A stretch of DNA of 42,678 nt from a virus: IMG/VR virus record IMGVR_UViG_3300009285_016193, positions 1 to 42,678 of that record; one strand, given 5' to 3'. Numbering within the stretch: the stretch's first letter is position 1; every line of letters starts with the position of its first letter. The position numbers were made by a program, and so were the translations under genes. Positions 1-7,233 of the stretch are shown piece by piece. The notes below the pieces were generated by a model. It made no database searches. It saw nothing but the letters and a program-made list of their open reading frames with translations, and had not been told where the DNA came from.

Positions 1-38
1 TCTATTTCTTTATGTGAACATTTGTTTTCTTTCTTCAT
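1..38 (-). CDS. 5' end of a small ORF cut by the window edge
   Basis: An ATG at 38 reads leftward for twelve codons (MKKENKCSHKEI) and runs off the window. It follows the stop of the P-loop ATPase gene by about 20 bases, with a purine-rich GAGAAG upstream that may serve as ribosome binding site. If the window is circular, the frame continues from base 42678 for seven more codons and ends in a TGA that overlaps the ATG at 42660 as ATGA. No function can be assigned to so short a peptide. Confidence 0.35.
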   Translation of the reverse strand, partial: MKKENKCSHKEI

Positions 39-58
39 ATTTTTATCTTAATTCTTCT

Positions 59-1276
59 CTAAACTGCTTGCACAATTTCGGTTGTCGGAACCTCGACTTT
101 ATCGGTACGTATCTCCGCTTCGGCCTCGGTAAGTTCCGTATCAAGTGTTTTGATACCCTCGAATTTTTCAACGATCTTCCGGTATTCGTCTTTGATCTTC
201 CATGAGTCGCCGCCGGGAACCTTTACGCGATCGACCATTTCAAGCGCGTTTAAATCTTCAAGCCACCGGCGTGTTGTTGATGTCGGATAGTTCAAAACAG
301 TTGCAACGCCCGAGGTTTTTACCGTATTGTATCGTGTGAGCTCTTGCAGAACTTTTCTTCTTGTCGATGTGATAGAATCAAGCGCCACTTTATAAAGAAT
401 ATGCCGGTCAAGATCTTCAACCTTGCCGTTATTCATCACCATAAACGCCTTTGTAAGCGTAATGAGTTGTGCCGCGAAGCGCGTCGGCATCTCTGGCGTA
501 TGGACAAATGTGATTTCTTTTTGACTGCTTCGCCAGTCGCGGTCAACCGGAGAGCGCGCCCGGGTTGAGAACTCGGCCAGGTCGCGGATTTCTTCAAATA
601 TATGTTCTGGGGTCTTGGGAAACTCAACGGGTATGCCGATCTCTTTATCAAGATAGTTTTCAAACGTATCTTTTATCTCTTCCCGTTTTTCTTTGATGAT
701 CTCCACGTTATTCATAGCTCGCTCTGCCATTTTTTTCCGGTCCGGAATGACCGGCGAATACATGACAAAACGTTCGCCCATTGCCGCGTACAGGTCCCGC
801 GCAACGTGGATAATGGTGGTAACGCCTGCAATCAATCCTATCTTTCCCCGCCAGCGAATTTCCTGTCCGGTCCCGAACGACTTGTTTAGCGAGCCGTCGT
901 AGATCTCGCGAAATTGTCCCATGACTTCTTTTCGTTCTTCTTGGTGAAGCGATAAGATACTCGTAAAATCCTTGAATGTGAATATGCCGTTTTTCACTTT
1001 GAAGAGAAGCGATGTTTCTTCTCCTTTTCGTTGAAACCCCGAGATAAGAGTTTTTGACGTAAGAGAAGAGATGGGATAGATGCCGAGTACCTTGTTTAAC
1101 GCGATAATCATTTCTGTTTTTCCTCCTCCGGACGGCGCCACAAGAAAAAGCCATACCGGATCAAATGGCAATCGGTTTGCCACGACCGCCGCGCATAAAA
1201 GCTTGATGATGCCTTCATCTTCGATCAAATAAAAATCGTGCATCAGGTCGTGGATTTTTTTGAATCCCTCCGTCAT
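59..1276 (-). CDS. P-loop ATPase with C-terminal winged helix, primase/helicase-like
   Basis: The 405-residue protein has a clear Walker A loop (APSGGGKT, residues 47-54) after a hydrophobic strand, and an AAA-like core with an arginine-rich segment around residues 165-190. Residues about 320-370 look like a winged helix, with a serine/threonine-rich recognition helix (STTRRWLEDL). Phage and plasmid helicases of the primase-helicase type often pair such a core with a DNA-binding wing. The start overlaps the stop of the upstream CHC2 zinc-finger gene by four bases (ATGA), so the two are translationally coupled and probably work together in replication initiation. No TOPRIM or other polymerising centre is visible. 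The ATPase call is firm; a helicase role is inferred. Confidence 0.75.
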   Translation of the reverse strand: MTEGFKKIHDLMHDFYLIEDEGIIKLLCAAVVANRLPFDPVWLFLVAPSGGGKTEMIIALNKVLGIYPISSLTSKTLISGFQRKGEETSLLFKVKNGIFTFKDFTSILSLHQEERKEVMGQFREIYDGSLNKSFGTGQEIRWRGKIGLIAGVTTIIHVARDLYAAMGERFVMYSPVIPDRKKMAERAMNNVEIIKEKREEIKDTFENYLDKEIGIPVEFPKTPEHIFEEIRDLAEFSTRARSPVDRDWRSSQKEITFVHTPEMPTRFAAQLITLTKAFMVMNNGKVEDLDRHILYKVALDSITSTRRKVLQELTRYNTVKTSGVATVLNYPTSTTRRWLEDLNALEMVDRVKVPGGDSWKIKDEYRKIVEKFEGIKTLDTELTEAEAEIRTDKVEVPTTEIVQAV

Positions 1277-1929
1277 ATTTTCAAAATGAATTTAACCGCT
1301 TCGATAAAATTGAGATTCTGTAGCTTTTGGATATAGGATATTGAGTCCCCACCGACGTTGCAACCATAACAAAAAAATGAATTCTGATCCGTGTAGATGA
1401 CAAAAGACGCTGTATTGTCTTTATGCAATTCGCATTTCCCGCTCATCCGCTTTCCGTATTTGCGCAGGGTCCCCGAATAAAAGTTTTCAATAGGCGCTTC
1501 TTTTGCTTGGGCAATGTCGGCATCCGTAATACCACGCTTGATCCATTCTTTCTCGAGTGGCGCCGCGATTCTCTCACTGGAAAACACAAGTTTTTTTATT
1601 TTCCTCCGGATATTGATTTTATCCTCTTCGATTTCTTTGATCCAGTGTTTATAAAGTTCCGCGTTTTTCGGATCGTCTGTTATGCTGTTCTGATGCGAGC
1701 GTTGTACATCAAGAAGAGATTGTAACTCTTTTTGATGTGTTGAGATTTTCTCTCGGATTTTTTTCAATACAACTCCTTTCGCCTCCGGAAAGATTTCAAC
1801 GAGCTCATGGAATGTTGGAACTCGTTCGGCGCGCCACTCTTCTTCCAAACGATCGGCTTCCGCCATTTCTTCTTCGTCAAAAATTTCTTGTTTGCCGATG
1901 TAGAAATTCAATGACGGAAAGTATCGCAT
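1273..1929 (-). CDS. CHC2 zinc-finger primase-like protein lacking a TOPRIM domain
   Basis: Near its C-terminus this roughly 218-residue protein carries the DnaG-type CHC2 zinc finger: CELH about 20 residues before CYGC, followed by the usual GGD-x-I-x-F-like helix (GGDSISYIQKL). In bacterial primases this domain is N-terminal and binds template DNA, with a TOPRIM core behind it. Here the zinc finger ends the protein and the preceding region is charged and helical, with probable coiled coil. I chose ATG 1929; an upstream in-frame TTG at 1944 is possible but overlaps a DnaA box. The gene is coupled to the downstream P-loop ATPase and faces a divergent promoter at 1960-1987. Catalysis of primer synthesis by this protein is doubtful. 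Confidence 0.75.
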   Translation of the reverse strand: MRYFPSLNFYIGKQEIFDEEEMAEADRLEEEWRAERVPTFHELVEIFPEAKGVVLKKIREKISTHQKELQSLLDVQRSHQNSITDDPKNAELYKHWIKEIEEDKINIRRKIKKLVFSSERIAAPLEKEWIKRGITDADIAQAKEAPIENFYSGTLRKYGKRMSGKCELHKDNTASFVIYTDQNSFFCYGCNVGGDSISYIQKLQNLNFIEAVKFILKI

Positions 1930-1934
1930 AAAAG

Positions 1935-1943
1935 TTATCCACA
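1935..1943 (+). promoter_or_regulatory. DnaA box (consensus TTATCCACA)
   Basis: TTATCCACA matches the consensus E. coli-type DnaA nonamer exactly. It lies just upstream of the CHC2 protein start codon, in the short divergent control region. A second nonamer of the TTATNCACA type lies at 2009-2017 on the other side of the promoter. Host DnaA could regulate or initiate from here; this is inferred from sequence only. Confidence 0.5.
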
Positions 1944-1959
1944 AGTCGTTTCTAATTAT

Positions 1960-1987
1960 TTGATTGTATCGTAAAAAAGAGTATAAT
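1960..1987 (+). promoter_or_regulatory. sigma70-type promoter driving the rightward replication genes
   Basis: TTGATT at 1960-1965 and a perfect TATAAT at 1982-1987 are separated by 16 bases. The expected transcript starts near 1994, about 30 bases before the ATG of the AT-hook/HTH gene. The promoter lies in the only divergent gap at this end of the genome and is flanked by DnaA-box nonamers at 1935-1943 and 2009-2017. Confidence 0.7.
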
Positions 1988-2008
1988 GGAAATATAAACC
2001 TTTAGTAT

Positions 2009-2017
2009 TGTGCATAA
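2009..2017 (-). promoter_or_regulatory. DnaA box variant (TTATGCACA)
   Basis: Read on the minus strand this is TTATGCACA, a member of the TTATNCACA DnaA-box consensus. It sits in the predicted 5' leader of the rightward transcript, eight bases before the ATG at 2025, and pairs with the exact box at 1935-1943 across the promoter. Confidence 0.4.
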
Positions 2018-2024
2018 CTTGTGT

Positions 2025-2210
2025 ATGGCAAAACGCGGCAGACCTAAAAAAGAAGATCTACTTGCATATCACGAACGGAATAAAAAGATGATAGATATGC
2101 GAGAAAAGGGCTATCCAATGAAATATATTGCCTCATATTTCGGTCTCTCTATTGTACGCACGTGGACGATTCTTGACAAGGCAAAGAAAGAAATAGAAAC
2201 TATAAAGTAG
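2025..2210 (+). CDS. small AT-hook plus helix-turn-helix DNA-binding protein
   Basis: This basic 61-residue protein opens with KRGRPKK, an AT-hook-like GRP core. A resolvase-like helix-turn-helix follows (about residues 27-50, MKYIASYFGLSIVRTWTIL). ATG 2025 is preferred over the upstream GTG at 2010 because it begins the conserved basic start and lies at a normal distance from the predicted transcription start. As first gene behind the promoter at 1960-1987 and next to DnaA boxes, it is a good candidate for an early regulator or origin-binding protein. The target site is unknown. Confidence 0.7.
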   Translation: MAKRGRPKKEDLLAYHERNKKMIDMREKGYPMKYIASYFGLSIVRTWTILDKAKKEIETIK

Positions 2211-2212
2211 CA

Positions 2213-2341
2213 ATGTCATATTACTCTGTTAAAGAAATTGAGGAAATGGTTTCGGCGGCACTGGTCGATGTGTATGTCGAAAACAAATGGATTGTCTTGG
2301 TTTTTGAAACGGGGATTAGAATTAAAATCGTAAACTTTTAG
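2213..2341 (+). CDS. 42-residue hypothetical protein
   Basis: An ATG two bases after the preceding stop opens a 42-codon frame (begins MSYYSVKEIEEMVSAAL, ends IKIVNF). The composition is protein-like, with an amphipathic helix followed by two beta-strand-like segments. It fills the gap exactly and lies in line with the operon. I recognise no family. Confidence 0.5.
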   Translation: MSYYSVKEIEEMVSAALVDVYVENKWIVLVFETGIRIKIVNF

Positions 2342-2361
2342 TCATTTAAAAATAAATTTTT

Positions 2362-2793
2362 ATGAGCGACTGGCAAGAAATAAAACCAAAGCGCGTGTCG
2401 TGGGGAAAAATCGGCGATTTTGCAGAAGGCACGCTTATCGACGTTGTCGAGCGCGAAGTGCGTGACGAACGAAAGGGCCTTATCAAGAAAAAAGTATACG
2501 AACTCAAGGCCGATGCCGGCGAGTACCACGAAACCGACGACAAGAAAAATCCCATTGAGCCGCCGGTAAAAGCGGACAAAGACGATTCCCTTATTATATG
2601 GGGCGGCCGGGACTCAATAGACGGCGCCATGAAGAAAATCAAGATCGGGCAGAAAGTAAAATTTCTGTTTGCCGAAGAAGGCGCGCCGAAGCAAAAAGGA
2701 TACTCCGGATTCAAGCTTATCAAGGTATTCTCGAATGGAGTAATGGATACCGAATGGCTTGAGGGGAAAGAAATAACGGCGGGGGATTTGTAA
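2362..2793 (+). CDS. putative OB-fold/ssDNA-binding-like phage protein
   Basis: This 143-residue protein is rich in alternating strands and charged turns. It opens with a W-x-E-I-K-P type segment and a strand pair suggestive of an OB barrel (residues about 15-55, GTLIDVVEREV...KKKVYELKAD). A disordered acidic/basic linker follows, then a second strand region (about 75-125). Its place just before a RecB-type nuclease suggests a role in handling single-stranded DNA. There is no strongly acidic C-terminal tip as in bacterial SSB, so the ssDNA-binding call is an inference from fold-like pattern and neighbours. A plain hypothetical label is equally defensible. Confidence 0.5.
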   Translation: MSDWQEIKPKRVSWGKIGDFAEGTLIDVVEREVRDERKGLIKKKVYELKADAGEYHETDDKKNPIEPPVKADKDDSLIIWGGRDSIDGAMKKIKIGQKVKFLFAEEGAPKQKGYSGFKLIKVFSNGVMDTEWLEGKEITAGDL

Positions 2794-2794
2794 A

Positions 2795-3529
2795 ATGATC
2801 AAGTTCAAGAAAAACTACAAAATTGAGCTCGCCAAAACTCTTGCCGGACATTGGTATGGTGTTTCAAAAATACTGAAAGTGTCCGGCAAGGATAAATTCC
2901 TCGGTTATTATCCATCTTCAACTACCATTCTCAATGCCTACCCGCAATCGTTACAGCTTACGCAATGGATCGCACAGCAAGGGTGGCAAGAAAGCCAACG
3001 CATCAAGTCAGAAGCAGGGGTCCGCGGTACGAACATCCATAATGGAATTGAAGCGCTTATTAAAGGTGAAGAATTATTTGAAGGAGGATGGTCAACCGAA
3101 GAATGGTATCGCCTCGATGCATTCGTTAAGTGGCATCGTGAATACTCTCCCGAGATTTTGGCAACTGAAGTTGCCCTCTACTCTCGCAAGCATGGCTACG
3201 CAGGCCGAGCGGATGTCGTATGTAAAATTTCTGGCAAGATTATGGTTGGAGATTGGAAGTCGTCGTCCGCGATCCACGACCACTTCCCGTTGCAAGTCGC
3301 CTCGTACGCGAAAGCGCTTGAGGAAAATACGGATATAGAAGTGGTTGAAACATTTGTTGCGCAATTTGGCGCAAAGAACAAAAACAATTACCGCTTTGTG
3401 ATTTATCCGGACTGGCGTGATCACTTTAAAACATTTCTGCATGTGAAAGAAACATGGTCTTATGACAATAATTATACGGAAGATTTTGAGCCGCCGGTGT
3501 TGGTACTTCCGGAAACGTTAAAATTATGA
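2795..3529 (+). CDS. PD-(D/E)XK exonuclease of the RecB/Cas4-like superfamily
   Basis: The 244-residue protein shows the motif series of RecB-family nucleases in order: GTNIHNGIE around residues 78-86 with His82, Glu125 in TEVAL, Asp140 in AGRADVV, the DWK pair at 153-155, and Gln167...Tyr171 (QVASY). The length fits a stand-alone phage exonuclease domain without helicase or iron-sulfur cysteines, unlike typical Cas4. It would act on DNA ends during replication or recombination, with the upstream putative ssDNA-binding protein as likely partner. The next gene overlaps its stop as ATGA. Confidence 0.85.
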   Translation: MIKFKKNYKIELAKTLAGHWYGVSKILKVSGKDKFLGYYPSSTTILNAYPQSLQLTQWIAQQGWQESQRIKSEAGVRGTNIHNGIEALIKGEELFEGGWSTEEWYRLDAFVKWHREYSPEILATEVALYSRKHGYAGRADVVCKISGKIMVGDWKSSSAIHDHFPLQVASYAKALEENTDIEVVETFVAQFGAKNKNNYRFVIYPDWRDHFKTFLHVKETWSYDNNYTEDFEPPVLVLPETLKL

Positions 3530-3945
3530 AAAAGCAAACGAAGCAACAACGAATCGACGAACTGGAAGCCGCAGCAAATCTGCACGTTGAGGAACACACA
3601 AAGATGAAAGCGACAATTTTGAAACTGACTGCTATTTTTTTCCCTACCCAATATAATCCGTTTGTCGGTAAGGAGTATGACCTCGTGTCCGAAGCAAAAT
3701 CCTTGAAACGCGAACTTGCCGCAGCAAAAAGTTTCAATGCAGATTTTCAACAACATGTAGAGTTTAGCAATACGCAAATCTACGCAGAGAACGAACGCTT
3801 GTGGCATATTCTCCGCGTACTTGCTGGAGATCCGCAAATAGGCCGACCGTCTACATTTGCCGAACAAATGGGAATGGGCGATAAAAATAATCCATTCAAA
3901 TATGGAGGGAACGATCAAAATCTCAATCCGAATAAACGAGTTTGA
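3526..3945 (+). CDS. coiled-coil hypothetical protein
   Basis: The start codon overlaps the nuclease stop (ATGA). The 139-residue product has helical heptad-like runs at residues 1-30 and 50-95, rich in Glu, Lys, Ala and Leu, and ends in an Asn- and Gly-rich tail. No enzyme motif is visible. Coupling to the nuclease suggests an accessory subunit. Its 3' end overlaps the start of the ribbon-helix-helix gene. Confidence 0.6.
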   Translation: MKKQTKQQRIDELEAAANLHVEEHTKMKATILKLTAIFFPTQYNPFVGKEYDLVSEAKSLKRELAAAKSFNADFQQHVEFSNTQIYAENERLWHILRVLAGDPQIGRPSTFAEQMGMGDKNNPFKYGGNDQNLNPNKRV

Positions 3946-4228
3946 AGCACGGCTCCTTCGGGAACTGTGTGCTCTCGGATGGAGCGAGTCCGAAGTTTTT
4001 CGTCTTGGGCTTCGGGCATTGCATGATGGAAACTTTAAGATAAAGCGAGCACGCGCTACCCGAGTCGAAATGGAGGCACGTGAGAAAGGCGCTACCGTAT
4101 CTCCAGGACCACCTGAAAATCCAGAAGATGCGTGTCGTATAAAAGGTGGCGAGGTACTGGTCAAAGACGACGGCACAAAAGAGTGCCACGTTCAAAATGG
4201 TGCGCTTGAGGAGATTTATGCTATATAA
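3902..4228 (+). CDS. ribbon-helix-helix-like DNA-binding protein
   Basis: From ATG 3902 the protein has 108 residues. A strand (TIKISIRINE) is followed by two helices (EARLLRELCALGW and SESEVFRLGLRALHDGN), which is the ribbon-helix-helix layout of Arc/MetJ/CopG-type repressors. The C-terminal half is charged and probably disordered. An earlier start at 3857 would add a segment unlike the family. Overlap with the previous gene suggests coupled expression. The gene ends on the -10 box of the next transcription unit (4224-4229), so self-regulation of the following RNA element is conceivable but unproven. Confidence 0.6.
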   Translation: MEGTIKISIRINEFEARLLRELCALGWSESEVFRLGLRALHDGNFKIKRARATRVEMEAREKGATVSPGPPENPEDACRIKGGEVLVKDDGTKECHVQNGALEEIYAI

Positions 4229-4229
4229 T
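4224..4229 (+). promoter_or_regulatory. -10 box (TATAAT) ahead of a structured RNA element
   Basis: A perfect TATAAT hexamer lies at the very end of the ribbon-helix-helix gene. No good -35 box stands 16-18 bases upstream, though a TG dinucleotide at 4219-4220 precedes the overlapping TATATA in an extended -10-like way. Transcription from it would begin near 4236, four bases before the outer stem of the RNA-like element at 4240-4370. Confidence 0.4.
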
Positions 4230-4239
4230 CATAAAGAGG

Positions 4240-4370
4240 TTCGTTGATGGGGGAGACAACAACATAGTCCTGAAAGATTTGAGCCCAAGGGACATTCTAT
4301 AGGTGTATATCCAAATCTTTTGTGTAGGAACGTTGGGGGTTGGTCTACCAACAATCTCCCCATCAGCGAA
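4240..4370 (+). ncRNA. candidate structured RNA with three-way junction
   Basis: The ends pair in a 16-bp stem (4240-4256 with 4355-4370; one bulged G and one G-U pair). Inside it sit a 9-bp stem AAAGATTTG/CAAATCTTT (4273-4281 with 4312-4320) and a 5-bp hairpin GTTGG-TCTA-CCAAC (4339-4352). This gives a closed three-way junction of about 130 bases. It has no ORF of its own, starts just after a TATAAT box, and precedes the tiny acidic gene at 4408. It could be a free ncRNA or a leader controlling that gene. I do not recognise a known riboswitch or ribozyme. Confidence 0.5.
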
Positions 4371-4407
4371 TCTCAAAAGGTCGCAATCCCATAAAAAATT
4401 CATTCGT

Positions 4408-4518
4408 ATGGACGACGAAGAAAAAAAAGAGGAAACTCCCGATGAGGAAATTCCAGCTGCAGGACAAGTGGGGGAGTCCGATAAAGGTGAAGAACTTCCG
4501 GTAGACGAAGAAGAATAG
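4408..4518 (+). CDS. 36-residue highly acidic protein
   Basis: ATG 4408 opens a 36-codon frame that is mostly Asp and Glu (starts MDDEEKKEETPDEEIP, ends VDEEE). A longer in-frame start at 4303 would run through the structured RNA and is rejected. Very acidic mini-proteins in phages can mimic DNA or bind host factors, but nothing here proves that. It lies between two structured elements and may be regulated by them. Confidence 0.4.
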   Translation: MDDEEKKEETPDEEIPAAGQVGESDKGEELPVDEEE

Positions 4519-4540
4519 TTTTCCTCTTACGATAATTTTC

Positions 4541-4647
4541 ATCCTTTGCTCCTTTTCGTGGGGAGTTTAAAGGTTAGGGTATAGAACGGATTTTAAAGAG
4601 AATTTGCCGTATCGCCCTTACAAACCTCCCCGAAAAGGAGCAAGGAT
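4541..4647 (+). ncRNA. long imperfect hairpin, candidate structured RNA or mRNA stabiliser
   Basis: The left arm 4541-4565 pairs with 4626-4647: ATCC with GGAT, then TTGCTCCTTTTC with GAAAAGGAGCAA (12 bp), then GGGGAG with CTCCCC. Only small bulges interrupt 22 pairs. The 60-base loop has a minor internal pairing (AGGG/CCCT and ACGG/CCGT). No U-run follows the right arm, so it is not a typical intrinsic terminator. It separates the acidic mini-gene from the glycan cassette and may act as processing site, attenuator or small RNA. Confidence 0.45.
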
Positions 4648-4670
4648 ATGGAAATTTACTCGATAACAAT

Positions 4671-4718
4671 ATGAAAGAAAAAACAATCGGCAAACTAATT
4701 AAGAGAACGTGGGTATGA
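4671..4718 (+). CDS. 15-codon upstream ORF coupled to the first glycosyltransferase
   Basis: ATG 4671 reads MKEKTIGKLIKRTWV and stops in a TGA that overlaps ATG 4715 as ATGA. That arrangement recurs at many gene junctions here, so this mini-ORF may serve for translational coupling or as a leader peptide. It is too short to be sure it is made. Confidence 0.3.
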   Translation: MKEKTIGKLIKRTWV

Positions 4719-6202
4719 ATAACCTAGAAGAAGAGATTTTGAATGAATTTGATGAGAAATTCCCAAACCCGCTTTATGATGAAGCACAGATAGGAAGTCC
4801 TACAGCTAATACACCTATAAGATTTTTCATCTCTCAATCCCTTGCCCGCCAAAAACAAGCCTTTATAAATAAGGTGGAGGGGAAAAGATTACCAGACAAA
4901 CAAGGATATTATGGACCATACGATACTAAAAAAATGAAAACAATCGGCATTCTCACAACTTTTTATTCCATTGACCCCGCTTATTCACTTTGCTCTGTCG
5001 TATTGGACCAACTCCGTGCTCTGGTAAAATACGAATACAAAACCGTCCTTTTTGTCCTTCCCGCATTTGAAGATCCCGAGCATCTTATTCCGGAAGGAGT
5101 CGAAGTCCGAAAGATTGTGCCGCAACTGATACTCGAGCCGTACAAAGAGTTCAGCTATCCAGCTCATTGGAAAGAAGACGTCGAAAAAGCGAAAGGCATG
5201 TTCGAGAAAAACATGCAGGATATAGATTACCTTATTTGCCATGACATATTTTTCATCGATACCTTTCTCCCTTATAACATTGCTCTCCGCGAGTCTAACT
5301 TGTCTTGCCGAATATTTTCGTGGATACATTCCGCCCCAAGCTCTCGCCCAGTTCTCGATAATAACCCTCACGCTAACCGTTACACCCTACCTCCTCGGAC
5401 TACTCTCATTTATCTCAATAACGACAAAGCTAATGAATTAGCAGAAATGATGGGTTGTTGGCTCAAGGATGTGCGCGTGGTCCCGAACTCGCGCGATGTC
5501 CGTGGCTTCTGGAATCTACATCCTTTGGTTGAAGACTTAATCGAGCGTTATGATCTTTTAGAAGCCGATATAATCTCTGTCTATCCTCTTTCCACGCCGC
5601 GAATGATTGCCGGCAAAGGATTGGATAAGGCAATCAAGCTTCATTCAAAACTAAAAGAACTTGGTTACAAAACTAAACTTATCGTTCCGAACGCGCACGC
5701 AAACGCAAAACGTGATAAAGGCACGGTTGCCGACACGATGGTATGGGCTGCGGATCGAGGCATTACGCCGTACGACCTCATCTTTACGTCACAGCAAGAC
5801 CCGCCGCGCTACGAACATGGCGTTTCTCCCAAGATTGTCAGTGACTTGTTTAGGATCTCGAACGTCTTCATCTTTCCAACTGTCAGTGAGAATAGTTCCC
5901 TCGTCCTCTTAGAAGCCATGCTGTCTGGCAATTTGCTTGTCCTTAATAAAGCTGTTGGAACACTCCGTGAACACGCTGTTGAAACAGCATTATACTTCGA
6001 CTTTGATTACCGGCATGACAAGGAAGAAAATGAACGCTACTATCTTGACCTTGGCAAGATAGTCGCCTCGCAATTCGAACAAATGAAACCCTTGCAGGCA
6101 AAGCGTCGAGCGCTGCAACGGCATTCGTATGATTATATATTTAAACATTTTATAGAACCTTTATTTTTTGAAAATGAATCAGCAACAACGAATCTTCCGT
6201 AA
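4715..6202 (+). CDS. GT-B glycosyltransferase (GT4-like)
   Basis: From ATG 4715 the protein has 495 residues. The first 75 or so form a charged extension with no counterpart in compact GT4 enzymes. The GT-B fold starts at MKTIGILTTFYS (codon at 4934). The C-terminal donor-binding half carries the E-x7-E motif (SENSSLVLLEAM) preceded by FIFPTVSE and followed by LVLNKAVGTLREHA, as in retaining GT4 enzymes using nucleotide sugars. It opens the nine-enzyme cassette. The start at 4709 (GTG) is less likely because 4715 is coupled to the upstream mini-ORF. The acceptor is unknown. Confidence 0.8.
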   Translation: MNNLEEEILNEFDEKFPNPLYDEAQIGSPTANTPIRFFISQSLARQKQAFINKVEGKRLPDKQGYYGPYDTKKMKTIGILTTFYSIDPAYSLCSVVLDQLRALVKYEYKTVLFVLPAFEDPEHLIPEGVEVRKIVPQLILEPYKEFSYPAHWKEDVEKAKGMFEKNMQDIDYLICHDIFFIDTFLPYNIALRESNLSCRIFSWIHSAPSSRPVLDNNPHANRYTLPPRTTLIYLNNDKANELAEMMGCWLKDVRVVPNSRDVRGFWNLHPLVEDLIERYDLLEADIISVYPLSTPRMIAGKGLDKAIKLHSKLKELGYKTKLIVPNAHANAKRDKGTVADTMVWAADRGITPYDLIFTSQQDPPRYEHGVSPKIVSDLFRISNVFIFPTVSENSSLVLLEAMLSGNLLVLNKAVGTLREHAVETALYFDFDYRHDKEENERYYLDLGKIVASQFEQMKPLQAKRRALQRHSYDYIFKHFIEPLFFENESATTNLP

Positions 6203-6314
6203 AGTTATCAAACGTCGACGGAAACGAGTAGGACATTTACTTTGGGAAAAACAAAATCCTCATAACATTCGACCCCGCAAAAAACTTAAAGCGAAAAAGA
6301 AAAAACATGTCTAA
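6174..6314 (+). CDS. 46-residue very basic protein overlapping both neighbours
   Basis: ATG 6174 lies inside the end of the glycosyltransferase gene, and the frame ends at 6314, inside the start of the SDR gene. The product is dominated by Lys and Arg (it contains KRRRKR and ends KKKKHV) with a short hydrophobic centre. It fills the only gap in the cassette exactly. It could be a nucleic-acid-binding peptide, or merely coupling translation across the gap. No family is recognised. Confidence 0.4.
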   Translation: MNQQQRIFRKVIKRRRKRVGHLLWEKQNPHNIRPRKKLKAKKKKHV

Positions 6315-7233
6315 AATTCTTATCACTGGAAATCGCGGATTCATAGCTTCAAAACTCGAAACGCGCCTTGCGTCTCTTGGCCACGAAGTCCATGGCTACG
6401 ACATTGTGGACGGCAAAGATTTATTGATCCTCGGCCAGCTTGATGCTTCTATTCGGGCCGTCGATGTTGTCTATCACATTGCGGCGCAGGCCGACCTTAC
6501 AAAAATGCAGGATATTGAAGAGGGACATCGCGGGGTCCGGGCAAACGTCGAAGCAACGGATAACGTCGCGTTTTTATGCGCGAAGTACCACAAGCGTTTA
6601 ATTCATGCTTCCACGGTTTGCGTATACGGAAATACAAAAACGTATCCTGAAGAAGAAGACACAACGTTGCCGAATCCGTCTGAACTTTATGCTTGTTCAA
6701 AATACGCTGCAGAGTGGATTATCAAAGGCTACGGCAAGAACTTTGGCCTTGACTGGACCATTCTTCGATTCGCTACTATCTACGGCGAAGGCATGCGACC
6801 GGCGCTTGGTATGTACATCTTTTTCAAACAAGCAATGAAAGGAGCGCCCATAACAGTGCACGGCGACGGAAAGCAAGATCGGACTCTTACTTATATTGAT
6901 GACCTCGTAGATGGGCTTGTCCTTGCACTTGATCAAGGGAAAGGTGAAGTTATAAACCTTACCGCGGAGGAATCAATCTCCGCAATTCGCATGGCGCATA
7001 ACATTGCATCAGTCGTAGGCAACGCTGTTCAAATACAATTTATCGATCAACGTCCAAACCAAACCATCCATGAGGATTTTTCAACGGAAAAAGCCCGGGA
7101 GATTCTCGGGTGGCGTGCAAAAACGTCTTGGGAAGAAGGACTCAAACAAACGTTTGAGTGGATGAAAACACAGGTCGAAATCCCGAATCAAATTAAAGGA
7201 CAAGGAAAAGAACATGTCTCCCCAACTCAATAA
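6307..7233 (+). CDS. NAD-dependent nucleotide-sugar epimerase/dehydratase (extended SDR)
   Basis: The 308-residue protein has the N-terminal glycine-rich NAD(P) motif (GNRGFIA, residues 8-14), Ser102-Thr103 before VYGNT, and the catalytic Tyr128-x3-Lys132 (YACSK). The HIAAQ strand and TYIDDLVDGL segment are typical of GalE/RmlB/Gmd-like extended SDRs. It would epimerise, dehydrate or reduce a nucleotide-activated sugar in the cytoplasm. The exact reaction cannot be read from the sequence. It overlaps the next methyltransferase gene by 20 bases, so the two are likely co-translated. Confidence 0.85.
   Translation: MSKILITGNRGFIASKLETRLASLGHEVHGYDIVDGKDLLILGQLDASIRAVDVVYHIAAQADLTKMQDIEEGHRGVRANVEATDNVAFLCAKYHKRLIHASTVCVYGNTKTYPEEEDTTLPNPSELYACSKYAAEWIIKGYGKNFGLDWTILRFATIYGEGMRPALGMYIFFKQAMKGAPITVHGDGKQDRTLTYIDDLVDGLVLALDQGKGEVINLTAEESISAIRMAHNIASVVGNAVQIQFIDQRPNQTIHEDFSTEKAREILGWRAKTSWEEGLKQTFEWMKTQVEIPNQIKGQGKEHVSPTQ

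Noticed and set aside
4224-4400. tRNA or tmRNA in the structured element
   Set aside because: No T-arm consensus, acceptor-like 3' end or anticodon arm of the right size is present.
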